Assembly: GCA_963823945.1 (NCBI GenBank)
Contig: CAWGNK010000003.1
Location: 682,001 to 746,000 of the forward strand
DNA from: Bog-793 sp963823945
GTDB taxonomy: Bacteria > Actinomycetota > Acidimicrobiia > Acidimicrobiales > Bog-793
DNA: 64,000 nt
Direction: 5' to 3'
Within the stretch, counting starts at the first letter, position 1. Every line of letters begins with the position of its first letter. The translations under genes and the position numbers were made by a program. Shown piece by piece: positions 54,893 to 63,408 of the stretch. The notes under the pieces were generated by a model. The model was not told the DNA's origin and searched no databases. It was given only the letters and a program-made list of their open reading frames with translations.

Positions 54893-55492
54893 ATGCGTCT
54901 CGGCGTCTTCGGCGGCACCTTCGACCCGATCCACGTCGGGCACCTCGTCGCGGCCGTCAACGCCCGCCACACGCTCCATCTCGACCGGGTGCTCTTCGTC
55001 GTGGCGAACGAGCCGTGGCAGAAGGTCGGGGACCGGCCGGTGTCGCCGGCCGCCGACCGGCTGGCGCTCGTCGACGCCGCCCTCGGGGACGTGGACGGCC
55101 TCGAGGCGTCACGCCTCGAGATCGACCGGGGCGGCCCCTCCTACACGATCGACACGATCGACGAGCTGCGGCGGGCGGAACCGGCGGCGGAGATGTTCCT
55201 CATCGTCGGTGCCGACGTCGTCGCCGGGCTGGCGACCTGGGAGCGGCTCGACGACGTGCGGCGCGAGGTGACGATGGTCGTGGTCAACCGGCCGGGTTCG
55301 ACGCCCGTTCTCCCGGGGGCGACGGGCCCCCTCGCCGGCTGGCACGCCGTCGCGATCGAGATCCCGGCGCTCGAGATCTCGAGCACGGACCTGCGCCGGC
55401 GCGCCGCGACGGGGCGGCCGCTCGACTACCTCATCCCCGAGGGCGCGGTCCGCATGATCAAAGAACGCGGGATGTACGCTCGCGACAGATGA
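54893..55492 (+). CDS. nadD: nicotinate-nucleotide adenylyltransferase NadD
   Basis: NadD makes deamido-NAD from nicotinate mononucleotide. The 199 residues start MRLGVFGGTFDPIHVGH with the HxGH-type site, and include ADVVAGLATWERLD and EISSTDLRRRAATGRPLDYLIP. The upstream in-frame ORF from 54653 is not conserved, and GGGGAG precedes ATG 54893. The nadD-rsfS pair is standard. The nadD stop overlaps an ATG (ATGA) that opens a 28-codon ORF leading into rsfS. Confidence 0.96.
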   Translation: MRLGVFGGTFDPIHVGHLVAAVNARHTLHLDRVLFVVANEPWQKVGDRPVSPAADRLALVDAALGDVDGLEASRLEIDRGGPSYTIDTIDELRRAEPAAEMFLIVGADVVAGLATWERLDDVRREVTMVVVNRPGSTPVLPGATGPLAGWHAVAIEIPALEISSTDLRRRAATGRPLDYLIPEGAVRMIKERGMYARDR

Positions 55493-55575
55493 CGAGCCGC
55501 CCGATCCCTCGACCCGAGATGGTCTCGGTCGCGGCGGCTTGCGGTCCGGCGGCCCCGGGCGGCTGCCCTCGTTGA
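55489..55575 (+). CDS. possible 28-codon coupling ORF between nadD and rsfS
   Basis: ATG 55489 overlaps the nadD stop (ATGA), and this ORF ends at TGA 55573-55575, which overlaps TTG 55572 (TTGA), the likely rsfS start. The peptide (MTSRPIPRPEMVSVAAACG and nine more residues) has no recognisable feature. The double overlap suggests a translated relay that carries ribosomes from nadD to rsfS, or the remnant of a lost gene. Chance is possible, as it is short. Confidence 0.35.
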   Translation: MTSRPIPRPEMVSVAAACGPAAPGGCPR

Positions 55576-55943
55576 GCCTGCCGGCCGCCCTCGTCGCCGC
55601 CCGCGCGGCCTCGGCCAAGACGCTCGAATCGACGGTCGTGCTCGATGTCGGCGACCTCATCGGCATCACGGACTACTTCATCGTCACGGCGGGGCGGAAC
55701 GAGCGGCAGGTCCGTTCCATCGTCGACGAGGTCTCCCGCCGGGTCCGCGAGGTTGCCGGGCTCACCGTCCGGGGCGTCGAGGGTCTCGAGAGCTCGCAGT
55801 GGGTGCTCCTCGACTACGGCGACTTCGTCGTCCACGTCTTCGAGACCGGGGCGCGCTCGCTCTACTCGCTCGAGCGGTTGTGGGCCGACGCCCCCCGGGT
55901 CGACCTCGACGAGCCCCGGCCCGCCGAGATCGTCGGGAGCTGA
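55572..55943 (+). CDS. rsfS: ribosomal silencing factor RsfS
   Basis: RsfS binds L14 and blocks subunit joining when nutrients are scarce. The product has the Iojap fold: ASAKTLESTVVLDVGDLIGITDYFIVTAGRNERQVRSI, GLESSQWVLLDYGDFVVHVF and YSLERLWADAP. TTG 55572 gives 123 residues starting just before the conserved helix and overlaps the preceding short ORF; TTG 55539 would add eleven residues. Neither has a ribosome site, which argues for coupling to upstream translation. Confidence 0.9.
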   Translation: MSLPAALVAARAASAKTLESTVVLDVGDLIGITDYFIVTAGRNERQVRSIVDEVSRRVREVAGLTVRGVEGLESSQWVLLDYGDFVVHVFETGARSLYSLERLWADAPRVDLDEPRPAEIVGS

Positions 55944-55946
55944 CCC

Positions 55947-56552
55947 TCAGGGCCTCGTCGGTGGCGCGATCGCCCGGTAGTCCTGGCGGGTGACGGGGCG
56001 GTTGCTCACCTCGATGCCGTCCGGCAGCCAGGCGATCTTCAAGCCGCCGAGGACGAGGTTGACACCGTCCACCTGTTGGAACTGGGTCAGCGTGTAGACG
56101 ATCTGGGCGTCGGCCTCGAACAGCTCGCTCGTGTCGAGGTTCGCGAACGTCCAGTCGAGGTCGACAGAGGCGACGTGGTTCTTCACCTTGCCGATGAGCG
56201 TCACCGCCGCATCCGGGGAGACGCTGAGCGCCGTCCACACGCCGAGTTCAGCCTCGGCGCTGAGAGGTCCCGCGTCGAGGCTGTTCAGCGCGAGCTGGAG
56301 CATCCGGTTGAGCGAGACCTTGCCCCGCGGCAGGTGGCGCAGCGAGGCGACGAGGTGCCCGTTGGTGAGGAAGTAGACGTCAATCGCCTTCCCGGGGTGC
56401 GCCGAGGGGGGCGGATTCGTCGGCGACGGGAACTGGTTCGCCGGGACCGTCAACGGCTGCGCCGTCGACTGGACGGAGATGCCGCAACCGGCGAGGGCGA
56501 TCGCCAGGGCGGCAAGGCCGATCCAGGCCGTCGCGGTCTTGCGGCGCTTCAC
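55947..56552 (-). CDS. GerMN-domain lipoprotein, short LpqB-like
   Basis: The 201-residue protein has a signal peptide with lipobox LAGC (AALAIALAGCGIS), a Pro-rich linker, and one GerMN domain (IDVYFLTNGHLVASLRHLP, LNRMLQLALNSLDAGP, VDLDWTFANLDT, IVYTLTQFQQVDGVNLVLGG). It overlaps the kinase gene by 4 bases. In actinobacterial mtrA-mtrB-lpqB operons the third gene encodes a lipoprotein of about 580 residues with GerMN plus a beta-propeller; this one has only the GerMN part. A role as a periplasmic modulator of the kinase is inferred. Confidence 0.85.
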   Translation of the reverse strand: MKRRKTATAWIGLAALAIALAGCGISVQSTAQPLTVPANQFPSPTNPPPSAHPGKAIDVYFLTNGHLVASLRHLPRGKVSLNRMLQLALNSLDAGPLSAEAELGVWTALSVSPDAAVTLIGKVKNHVASVDLDWTFANLDTSELFEADAQIVYTLTQFQQVDGVNLVLGGLKIAWLPDGIEVSNRPVTRQDYRAIAPPTRP

Positions 56553-58057
56553 CGGCCGGCCCCGGTCGTCTCGGTCAGGGGATTGACGTCGCCGTCGTCC
56601 GTCGCCGGCGGCGAGATCGGCAGCTCGACCACGAAGCGAGCTCCCCCGCTCGGCGAGTCGGTCGCCCAGACCCGCCCACCGTGGAGCCGGACGTGTTCCA
56701 GCACGAGGGCGAGCCCGAGGCCGGTGCCGACGCCGGCACCCCGGCTGCCCGCCTTGCCGGCGCCGCGCGCGAACCGCTCGAAGACGCGGTCACGGTCGGC
56801 GGGAGGGATCCCCGGTCCCGAGTCGTCGATCAACACACGCACGAGATGGTCATCCGTCTCGACGGTAACCTGCGTCACCCCGCCGGCGTAGCGGTCGGCG
56901 TTCTCGATCAGGTTCCCGAAGACGCGCTCGATCCTGCGCTTGTCGACAAGCAGCTCGCGATGGTCGTCGGCGGGATCGATCCGCACCGGGACGGGCTCGT
57001 GCCCCGCCGGGGCGAAGGCGTGCCGCAGGAGGTCGCCGACCTCGACCGACTCCGCCGCGAAGTCGGCCGAGCGCGCGTCGAACCGGGAGATCTCGAGCAG
57101 GTCTCGCACCATGCGCTGGAAACGGCGCACCTCGGCTCCCAGCAGGTCGAGGGCGCGCTGGGCGCGCTCGGGGAGCTCGTCGCGGCGCGACTCGATGACC
57201 GAGAGCGAGGTCGCCAGCGTCGTGAGGGGCGAGCGGAGCTCGTGGCTGACGTCCGAGGTGAAGCGGGCGTCCCGCTCGATCCGCTGCTGGAGCCGGTCCG
57301 CCATCCGGTTGAACGACAACGTGAGGCTGGCGAGGTCGCGCGCGTCGACCGTCTCGAGCCGGGTGTCGAGCATCCCGCTCGCGATCGAGGAGGCCGCCTG
57401 CGAGACGTCGCGCAGCGGGCGCAGCGTGCGCCCGGCTGCCCAGCGGCCGAGGGCCGCACCGAGCAGCGTCGTGACGATGGCGGCGGCGATGAGCGACGCC
57501 AGGAGCACATGGAGGGTGTCGGTGGCCTGGCTGAGGCTGAACACCCCGAAGTAGTAGGCCCCGAGCGGCAGGGCGATCCCGACGGCGAAGTGTGGCGTGC
57601 CGCGGAAGGAGAACATCTGCTCCGCCGACGTGCCGTGCAGGGCCATCGCGCTCAGCGACGCCGGCAGGTCGCCCCGCGAGAAGGTGACGGGCGACGAGCC
57701 CCACCACGAACCGAGGGACTTGACGTAGATGAGCGAGTACGAGGTCGGCGAGCGGAGCTCGTCGGAGAGCGCGAAGAGGTTCCTGATCACGATCTTGGGG
57801 TTGTGGGCGTAGACGCTCTCGTAGAGCGACGTCGCGTTGGCGAGCCCCTGGAGCTCGAAGGAGCGCTTGTCCTGGGCGACGATCGACGAGCTCGTCGTGA
57901 AGTAGGTGATCGACGTCATGAGCAGCGAAAGGACGAGCGCGCCGAAGGCGAAACCGGCGGTGATGCGGGCCCGCAGCCCGAATCGTCCGAGCCGCCGTTG
58001 CGCCGGGTGCGTGCCCCGGCGGCCGATGAGGCGGCGGAGCCGATCCCCCGTCGGCAT
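56549..58057 (-). CDS. MtrB-like sensor histidine kinase
   Basis: The 502 residues include two membrane helices (about 32-52 and 185-205) enclosing an extracellular sensor domain of about 130 residues, a HAMP domain, the HisKA helix with phospho-acceptor His272 in DVSHELRSPLTT, and a HATPase with NLIENADRYAGG, DDSGPGIP and GTGLGLALV. It starts directly after the stop of the regulator gene. Position and domain order match MtrB, which in actinobacteria controls wall hydrolases and division, but the usual gene name is not certain here. Confidence 0.9.
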   Translation of the reverse strand: MPTGDRLRRLIGRRGTHPAQRRLGRFGLRARITAGFAFGALVLSLLMTSITYFTTSSSIVAQDKRSFELQGLANATSLYESVYAHNPKIVIRNLFALSDELRSPTSYSLIYVKSLGSWWGSSPVTFSRGDLPASLSAMALHGTSAEQMFSFRGTPHFAVGIALPLGAYYFGVFSLSQATDTLHVLLASLIAAAIVTTLLGAALGRWAAGRTLRPLRDVSQAASSIASGMLDTRLETVDARDLASLTLSFNRMADRLQQRIERDARFTSDVSHELRSPLTTLATSLSVIESRRDELPERAQRALDLLGAEVRRFQRMVRDLLEISRFDARSADFAAESVEVGDLLRHAFAPAGHEPVPVRIDPADDHRELLVDKRRIERVFGNLIENADRYAGGVTQVTVETDDHLVRVLIDDSGPGIPPADRDRVFERFARGAGKAGSRGAGVGTGLGLALVLEHVRLHGGRVWATDSPSGGARFVVELPISPPATDDGDVNPLTETTGAGR

Positions 58058-58750
58058 CTACGGCGCGAGCTTGTAGCCCAACCCGCGCACGGTGAGCACG
58101 TAGCGGGGGTTGGCGGGATCGGGTTCGACCTTCGTGCGCAGGCGCCGCACGTGCACGTCGACGAGCCGGCCGTCACCGAAGTAGTCGTAGCTCCAGACCC
58201 GCTCGAGGAGTTGCTCGCGCGAGAGCACCTTGCCGTGGTTGGCGGCGAGCTCGCACAGCAAAAGGAACTCGGTGCGGGTGAGGTGGACCTCGTCGCCGGC
58301 GAGGCGGACGACGCCCGCCTCCGGCATGATCTCGAGGTCGCCGAAGGTGAGCGTGGACGGGCCCCCCTCGGTCGAGCGCGCCCGGCGGAGCAGCGCGCGG
58401 ATGCGCGCCGCGAGCTCCTTGGGCTCGAACGGCTTCGTCACGTAGTCGTCGGCGCCCGCCTCGAGCCCGGCGACGATGTCGTGGGTGTCCGTGCGCGCCG
58501 TCACCATGATGATGGGCACCGCGCTCTGCCGGCGGACCTCCCGGCAGCACTCGAAGCCGTCCATGCCGGGCAGCATGATGTCGATGATCACGAGGTCGAG
58601 CGGCTCGAGAGCGAGCGACTGGGCGAAGCGTTCGAGGGCCTCTTCGCCGCTCCCGGCCTCGACGACGTCGTAGCCCTCGTCCTCGAGGGCGAGACCCATC
58701 GACGCCCGGATCCGCTCGTCGTCCTCGACGATGAGGATGCGACTCGCCAT
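58058..58750 (-). CDS. MtrA-like OmpR-family response regulator
   Basis: The 230-residue protein has a receiver with Glu9-Asp10-Asp11, phosphorylated Asp57 (IIDIMLPGMDG), Thr84 and Lys106, and an OmpR/PhoB winged helix at about 130-230 (LTRTEFLLLCELAANHGKVLSREQLLERVW and VDVHVRRLRTKVE). It is the first gene of a tight three-gene operon with the kinase and the GerMN lipoprotein. The upstream region is shared with divergent xerC (70 nt), which may allow cross-regulation. Confidence 0.92.
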   Translation of the reverse strand: MASRILIVEDDERIRASMGLALEDEGYDVVEAGSGEEALERFAQSLALEPLDLVIIDIMLPGMDGFECCREVRRQSAVPIIMVTARTDTHDIVAGLEAGADDYVTKPFEPKELAARIRALLRRARSTEGGPSTLTFGDLEIMPEAGVVRLAGDEVHLTRTEFLLLCELAANHGKVLSREQLLERVWSYDYFGDGRLVDVHVRRLRTKVEPDPANPRYVLTVRGLGYKLAP

Positions 58751-58808
58751 GCCTCATCTTGTCGCATCCTGGGCCGGCGTGTGCCCCGGGGGCCGGCCGG
58801 GGGTTCGC

Positions 58809-58814
58809 TACGCT
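58809..58814 (+). promoter_or_regulatory. candidate -10 box for xerC
   Basis: TACGCT ends 6 nt before GTG 58821 and decides that start. Confidence 0.45.
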
Positions 58815-58820
58815 CGGGAC

Positions 58821-59711
58821 GTGGGCTGGGAGTTCGACGCGTTCGTCCAGGCTCTCGGGGCTTCCGCGCCGGCCACGCGGCGTGCCTACCGCTCCGACGT
58901 CGACGCCTTCGCCGAGTGGGCGGCGCGGGCCGGGATCCAGGGCCCCGCCGAGGTCGACCGGCTGGTGTTGCGCCGCTACCTCGCGTACCTCGCGACCCGT
59001 GGCTACGAGCGCCGCTCGATCGCGCGCAAGGCGGCCGCCCTGCGGCGCTACTTCGCCTTTGCGCAGCGTCGGGGGCTCGTCGCCGAGGACCCGTCGCGCC
59101 GGCTCACGGCGCCGTCGGGCGAGGGGAAGCTGCCCCGCGTGCTGGCACCCGGCGAGCTCGAGACCCTGCTCGAGGGGACCGGGCCGGGCGAGCCGTCCGG
59201 GGACCCGCGCGCCGAGGCGACCCGGCTACGCGACGACGCCGTCCTCGAGCTCCTCTACGGCTCGGGCCTGCGGGTCAGCGAGTGCTGCGGGCTCGACACC
59301 GGTGGCCTCGACCTCGCCGGCCTGGCGGTGACGGTCTGGGGAAAGGGCGGCAAGCAGCGGCGGGTGCCGATGAGCGAGCCCTCCGCCGACGCCTGCCGGC
59401 GGTACCTGGCCGAGGGCCGGAACATGCTGCGCGGGCCGGAGACGCCGGGCGACGCCGTTTTCTTGAACGCGCGGGGCCACCGCCTCGGGCCCCGCGACGT
59501 GCGCCGCATCATCGACCGCCGCTCGGCCGTGCCGACGCACCCGCACGCGCTGCGCCACACCTACGCCACGCACCTGCTCGACGGGGGCGCCGACCTGCGT
59601 GTCGTGCAGGAGCTGCTGGGCCACTCGAGCCTGCGCACGACCCAGCGCTACACCCACGTCTCGCGGGAACGACTCGTCGGCGTGTACAAAAAGGCCCACC
59701 CCCGGGCCTGA
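58821..59711 (+). CDS. xerC: tyrosine recombinase XerC
   Basis: XerC, with XerD, resolves chromosome dimers at dif. The 296 residues have the SAM-like N-terminal domain (FDAFVQALGASAPATRRAYRSDVDAF) and the catalytic set Arg151 (SGLRVSE), the lysine of GKGGKQRR, His242 and Arg245 in HALRH, a second His in LGHSS, and Tyr277 (QRYTHV). GTG 58821 is chosen because TACGCT (58809-58814) ends 6 nt upstream and homologues begin here. Closeness to rpsB is the mycobacterial arrangement for xerC, which favours XerC over XerD. Confidence 0.9.
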   Translation: MGWEFDAFVQALGASAPATRRAYRSDVDAFAEWAARAGIQGPAEVDRLVLRRYLAYLATRGYERRSIARKAAALRRYFAFAQRRGLVAEDPSRRLTAPSGEGKLPRVLAPGELETLLEGTGPGEPSGDPRAEATRLRDDAVLELLYGSGLRVSECCGLDTGGLDLAGLAVTVWGKGGKQRRVPMSEPSADACRRYLAEGRNMLRGPETPGDAVFLNARGHRLGPRDVRRIIDRRSAVPTHPHALRHTYATHLLDGGADLRVVQELLGHSSLRTTQRYTHVSRERLVGVYKKAHPRA

Positions 59712-59752
59712 CCGGCGGCGGCCGGGTTCAGACCGTACCCGTCAGGTCGTTG

Positions 59753-60199
59753 CTATCCCGAGCAGCTGAGGGACCACGTCACCTTCGGCGTCCTGTGACC
59801 TTTCGCGTCGGTGAGCCACACGTACCAGGTCCCGTAGCTGCTGCCGCCAGTGCCCGTGCACCAGGCCGCCTGCCTCCAGACGAGCGCGTGCGTCCCGGTC
59901 CGGAAGGTGTCCGTTTCGGAGGCGCAGTAGTCGTTGGGACCGGCGCAGCCCGGTTTCGGTGCGTAGTGGGCGGTGATCGGGAACGTGGCGGCGCCGGCCC
60001 AGTGGATCGTGATCGGCTCGCGCGGACCGTTGCGGGTGACGTGGCTCACGGCGGGAACGATCCTCGTGATGCGGAACGAGCTCGCCAGCGCAGCACCGGT
60101 GGTGGGGGCGAGCGTCACGGCCGCGGCGAGGCCGATCGTCCCGACGAGAGCAAACTTCGCGGGCCGGCGACGCGCGGGATCTCGTGTCGAATTGCCCAT
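59753..60199 (-). CDS. small exported protein of unknown function
   Basis: The 148-residue protein has a basic N-terminus and a hydrophobic signal segment (FALVGTIGLAAAVTLAPTTGAALA), then a beta-rich mature part with four cysteines (KPGCAGPNDYC, WCTGTGG and a final SCSG) that could form two disulfides, and several Trp residues. I recognise no family. GGAGGTGG precedes ATG 60199. It is divergent from the rpsB operon and convergent with xerC. Confidence 0.7.
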   Translation of the reverse strand: MGNSTRDPARRRPAKFALVGTIGLAAAVTLAPTTGAALASSFRITRIVPAVSHVTRNGPREPITIHWAGAATFPITAHYAPKPGCAGPNDYCASETDTFRTGTHALVWRQAAWCTGTGGSSYGTWYVWLTDAKGHRTPKVTWSLSCSG

Positions 60200-60387
60200 C
60201 GATTTGCCACCTCCTCGCAGCTCGGGGTACCGGAGCCACAGCAGATCCGGCGCCTGGGAGCAGGGTAGTTGAGGCGGGGGAGAACCGCGGTGACCCGATT
60301 CAGCCCGGGCTCGGGCCGCCTGACCGCCCGGTAGGCCCGAGCGGCTACCATGCAGCCGAGGCCCGCCCGGGTCTCTTGACCAATCGG

Positions 60388-60438
60388 CCGGACGTGCCCA
60401 CGGTCGCCTGACGGCGCGACGTCCGGTTCCGTAGAACC
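60388..60438 (+). promoter_or_regulatory. structured leader before rpsB
   Basis: CCGGACGT (60388-60395) and ACGTCCGG (60419-60426) form a perfect 8-bp stem; a second hairpin, GGTTC (60425-60429) with GAACC (60434-60438), overlaps its last two bases, and the ribosome site GGGAAGGAG follows. A TACCAT box near 60346 could start a leader of about 100 nt. The layout suits feedback control by S2, but this is inferred. Confidence 0.42.
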
Positions 60439-60456
60439 GTTGGGAAGGAGCGACGC

Positions 60457-61251
60457 GTGGCCGTCGTCACGATGAAGCAACTGCTCGAGGCGGGGGTCCA
60501 CTTCGGGCACCAGACCCGCCGGTGGAACCCGAAGATGAAGCGCTTCCTCTATGGCGAGCGCAGCGGGATCTACATCATCGATCTGCACCAGACCCTCGAC
60601 CGGATCGAGATCGCCTACGCCTTCGTGCGCGACCTCGTCGGTGCGGGGGGGACGCTCCTGTTCGTCGGCACGAAGAAACAGACCCAGGACCCGGTGGCGG
60701 AGTTCGCCATCGGGTGCGGCATGCCGTATGTCAACGAGCGTTGGCTCGGTGGGATGCTCACGAACTTCGAGACCGTCTCGGGGCGCGTCCGCAAGCTCGC
60801 CGAGCTCGAAGCGTCGCGCGACTCGGGTGAGTTCGACGCCCTGCCGAAGAAGGAGGCGCTGATGTTGCGCCGCGAGCTGGTGAAGCTCGAGCGCAACCTC
60901 GGCGGCATCCGGCGCCTGACGAGGCTGCCGAACGCGCTCTTCGTCATCGACACGAAAAAGGAGCACATCGCGGTGACCGAGGCGAACAAGCTCGGCATCC
61001 CGGTGATCGCCGTCGTCGACTCGAACTGCGACCCGGACATCATCGACTACGTGATCCCCGGCAACGACGACGCCATCCGCTCCGGGCGGCTGCTGTGTCG
61101 TGTCATGGCCGACGCGGTCCGGGAGGGCCGCTTCATCTACTCCCGGCAGGCCGCGGCGAACCTCGCGGCGGCGGGAGGGCCGGAGGCGGACCGGCGCCGC
61201 CCCGCCGACGAATTCGCGGCGACCATGTCGGCGCCGGCAGTGGAGGTCTGA
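60457..61251 (+). CDS. rpsB: 30S ribosomal protein S2
   Basis: S2 binds late on the 30S neck. The 264 residues contain MKQLLEAGVHFGHQTRRWNPKMKRFLYG, GGTLLFVGTKKQ, VNERWLGGMLTNFETV and PNALFVIDTKKEHIAVTEANKLGIPVIAVVDSNCDP. The C-terminal tail is low complexity. GTG 60457 has an AAGGAG 6 nt upstream. It begins the conserved rpsB-tsf-pyrH-frr order. Confidence 0.97.
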   Translation: MAVVTMKQLLEAGVHFGHQTRRWNPKMKRFLYGERSGIYIIDLHQTLDRIEIAYAFVRDLVGAGGTLLFVGTKKQTQDPVAEFAIGCGMPYVNERWLGGMLTNFETVSGRVRKLAELEASRDSGEFDALPKKEALMLRRELVKLERNLGGIRRLTRLPNALFVIDTKKEHIAVTEANKLGIPVIAVVDSNCDPDIIDYVIPGNDDAIRSGRLLCRVMADAVREGRFIYSRQAAANLAAAGGPEADRRRPADEFAATMSAPAVEV

Positions 61252-61252
61252 G

Positions 61253-62053
61253 ATGGCCGAGGTCACGGCACAGCTAGTCAAGGCGCTGCGCGCGGCGACG
61301 GGGGCGGGGATCCTCGACGTGCGCCGGGCGCTCGTTGAGACGGACGGGGATTTCGAGAAGGCCAAGCGCTGGCTCCGGGAGAAGGGTCTCGCCGGATTCG
61401 CCAAGCGCGCCGGCCGGGCCCGCGCCGAGGGGGCGGTCTCCGTCGTCGTCGACAACGACAAGGGTGTCGCGGCCGTCGTGGCGCTCGAGTGCGAGACCGA
61501 CTTCGTCGCGAAGTCGGCGGACTTCGTTCGTCTCGTCGACGACCTCGCCGAGGCGCTCGCCGCCGGCGGCGAAGGTTCGCTCGAGGCGCTGGCCGAGAAG
61601 GTCGACGACCTGAAGGTGACGGTGAAGGAGAACATCGCCGTCGGCCGGCACGTCCGCTTCGAGGCCGGGTCCGGGGCCGTGCTCGACAGCTACCTCCACG
61701 TCCAGAACGGGCGCGGGGTGAACGGCGTGCTCGTCGAGCTTGCGGGCGGGCCCGCCGAGCTCGCCCACGACGTGGCGGTCCACATCGCCTTCGCCCGCCC
61801 GGAGTACCTGTCGCGCGAGGACGTCCCCGCCGAGGCGATCGCCGCCGAGAGCGAGACGATCCTCGCGACGGCCCGCAACGAGGGCAAGCCCGAGGCGCAG
61901 CTCGACAAGATCGTCGCCGGCCGCCTGAACGGCTGGTTCAAGGAGCACGTGCTCCTCGACCAGCCCTACGCCCGGGACGAGAAGATGTCGATCGCGCAGC
62001 TCGTCGGTGACGCCGTCATCCGCCGGTTCGCCCAGGTCGTCGTCGGGACGTGA
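61253..62053 (+). CDS. tsf: elongation factor Ts
   Basis: EF-Ts exchanges nucleotide on EF-Tu. The 266 residues have the UBA-like N-terminus (QLVKALRAATGAGILDVRRALVETDGDFEKAKRWLREKGL), the core with ALECETDFVAKSADF, and the C-terminal MSIAQLVGDAVIRRFAQ block. ATG 61253 lies 1 nt after the rpsB stop. The stop overlaps the pyrH start as GTGA. Confidence 0.97.
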   Translation: MAEVTAQLVKALRAATGAGILDVRRALVETDGDFEKAKRWLREKGLAGFAKRAGRARAEGAVSVVVDNDKGVAAVVALECETDFVAKSADFVRLVDDLAEALAAGGEGSLEALAEKVDDLKVTVKENIAVGRHVRFEAGSGAVLDSYLHVQNGRGVNGVLVELAGGPAELAHDVAVHIAFARPEYLSREDVPAEAIAAESETILATARNEGKPEAQLDKIVAGRLNGWFKEHVLLDQPYARDEKMSIAQLVGDAVIRRFAQVVVGT

Positions 62054-62829
62054 CGAGCCGGGACGCCGATCTGGCGGGCGCGGGCGTGGGTGCCAGTCCG
62101 GCGGTGACGGTCCCGCGTTGGCGACGGGCCGTCCTGAAGATCAGCGGGGAGGCGTTCGCCAGCTCGGCTTCGGACGAGACGATCGACTCCACGACCGTCA
62201 ACCGGATCGCCAAGGAGATCGCCGGGACTTGTGACGAGTTCGGGGTCGAGCTCGCCATCATGATCGGCGGGGGCAACATCTGGCGGGGAAAGAAGGGGGC
62301 GGGCTTCGGCATCGACCGCGCGACCTCGGACACGATGGGGATGCTCGGCACGGTGATCAACGCCCTCGCCCTGCAGGATGCCATCGAGCGCCAGGGCCGG
62401 CCGACCCGGGTGCTCTCGGCGATCCACATGGCCGAGGTCTGCGAGCCCTACATCCGGCGCCGTGCGATCCGGCACCTGGAAAAGGGGAGGGTCGTCATCT
62501 TCGCGGCCGGCATGGGGAACCCGTACTTCACGACGGACACGCCCGCCGCCCTGCGTGCCGCCGAGATCGAGGCCGAGGTGATCCTCAAAGGGACGCACTC
62601 CGGCGTCGACGGCGTCTACAGCGCCGATCCGCGCCTCGAGCCCACGGCGACCCGCTACACCGAGGTCAGCTTCATGGAGATCATCTCCCGCGACCTGCGG
62701 GTGATGGACCTCACGGCGGTCACGTTCTGCAAGGACAACAGTCTGCCGATCCTCGTGTTCGACCTGATGGTGGAGGGCAACATCCGGGGAGCCCTCGCCG
62801 GCGAGCAGATCGGTACGCTTATCAGATGA
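62050..62829 (+). CDS. pyrH: UMP kinase
   Basis: PyrH phosphorylates UMP to UDP and is a hexameric amino-acid-kinase-fold enzyme. The 259 residues include WRRAVLKISGEAF, IMIGGGNIWRG, ATSDTMGMLGTVINALALQDAIE, FAAGMGNPYFTTDTPAALRAAEIEAE, KGTHSGVDGVYSADPR and MDLTAVTFCKDN. About 20 extra N-terminal residues precede the core. GTG 62050 overlaps tsf; the stop overlaps frr as ATGA. Confidence 0.96.
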   Translation: MTSRDADLAGAGVGASPAVTVPRWRRAVLKISGEAFASSASDETIDSTTVNRIAKEIAGTCDEFGVELAIMIGGGNIWRGKKGAGFGIDRATSDTMGMLGTVINALALQDAIERQGRPTRVLSAIHMAEVCEPYIRRRAIRHLEKGRVVIFAAGMGNPYFTTDTPAALRAAEIEAEVILKGTHSGVDGVYSADPRLEPTATRYTEVSFMEIISRDLRVMDLTAVTFCKDNSLPILVFDLMVEGNIRGALAGEQIGTLIR

Positions 62830-63398
62830 CGGCCGACACGATCATCGAGGAGGCGATCGCCGACGCCCGCGAGAAGATGGCGCGGGCCGTCGAGCACGCC
62901 AAGGGCGAGTTCGGTGCGATCCGCACCGGCCGGGCGGCGCCGGTCCTCGTCGAGAAGCTGAAGGTCGACTACTACGGCGCCGAGGTCACCCTGCAGTCCA
63001 TCGCCGGGATCACGGTCCCCGAGGCGCGCACCCTCGTCATCCACCCGTACGACAAGGGCGCGATCAAGGCCATCGAGAAGGCGATCCAGGTTTCCGACCT
63101 CGGCCTGAACCCGTCGAACGACGGGGAGGTCGTGCGGCTGGTCTTCCCGGCACTCAACGAGGAACGCCGCCGTGAGCTCGTGAAGGTCGTCCGCCAACGT
63201 GCCGAGGAGGGCCGGGTCGCCGTCCGCAACGTCCGCCGGCACGCCCGCCACGAGCTCGAGGCCCACGAGCACGAGGGTGCCGTCTCCATCGACGACGTCG
63301 AGCGCGCCGACAAGGAGCTCGACAAGGCGACCCACGAGTTCATCACCGAGATCGACCGGCTGCTCACCCACAAGGAGCAGGAGCTGCTCGAGGTCTGA
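62826..63398 (+). CDS. frr: ribosome recycling factor
   Basis: RRF splits post-termination ribosomes with EF-G. The 190 residues have the usual triple-helix and beta domains: FGAIRTGRAAPVLVEKLKVDYYGAEVTLQSIAGI, ARTLVIHPYDKGAIKAIEKAIQVSDLGLNPSNDG and ERRRELVKVVRQRAEEGRVAVRNVRR. ATG 62826 overlaps the pyrH stop. Confidence 0.97.
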   Translation: MTADTIIEEAIADAREKMARAVEHAKGEFGAIRTGRAAPVLVEKLKVDYYGAEVTLQSIAGITVPEARTLVIHPYDKGAIKAIEKAIQVSDLGLNPSNDGEVVRLVFPALNEERRRELVKVVRQRAEEGRVAVRNVRRHARHELEAHEHEGAVSIDDVERADKELDKATHEFITEIDRLLTHKEQELLEV

Positions 63399-63408
63399 GG
63401 CCGCCAGT

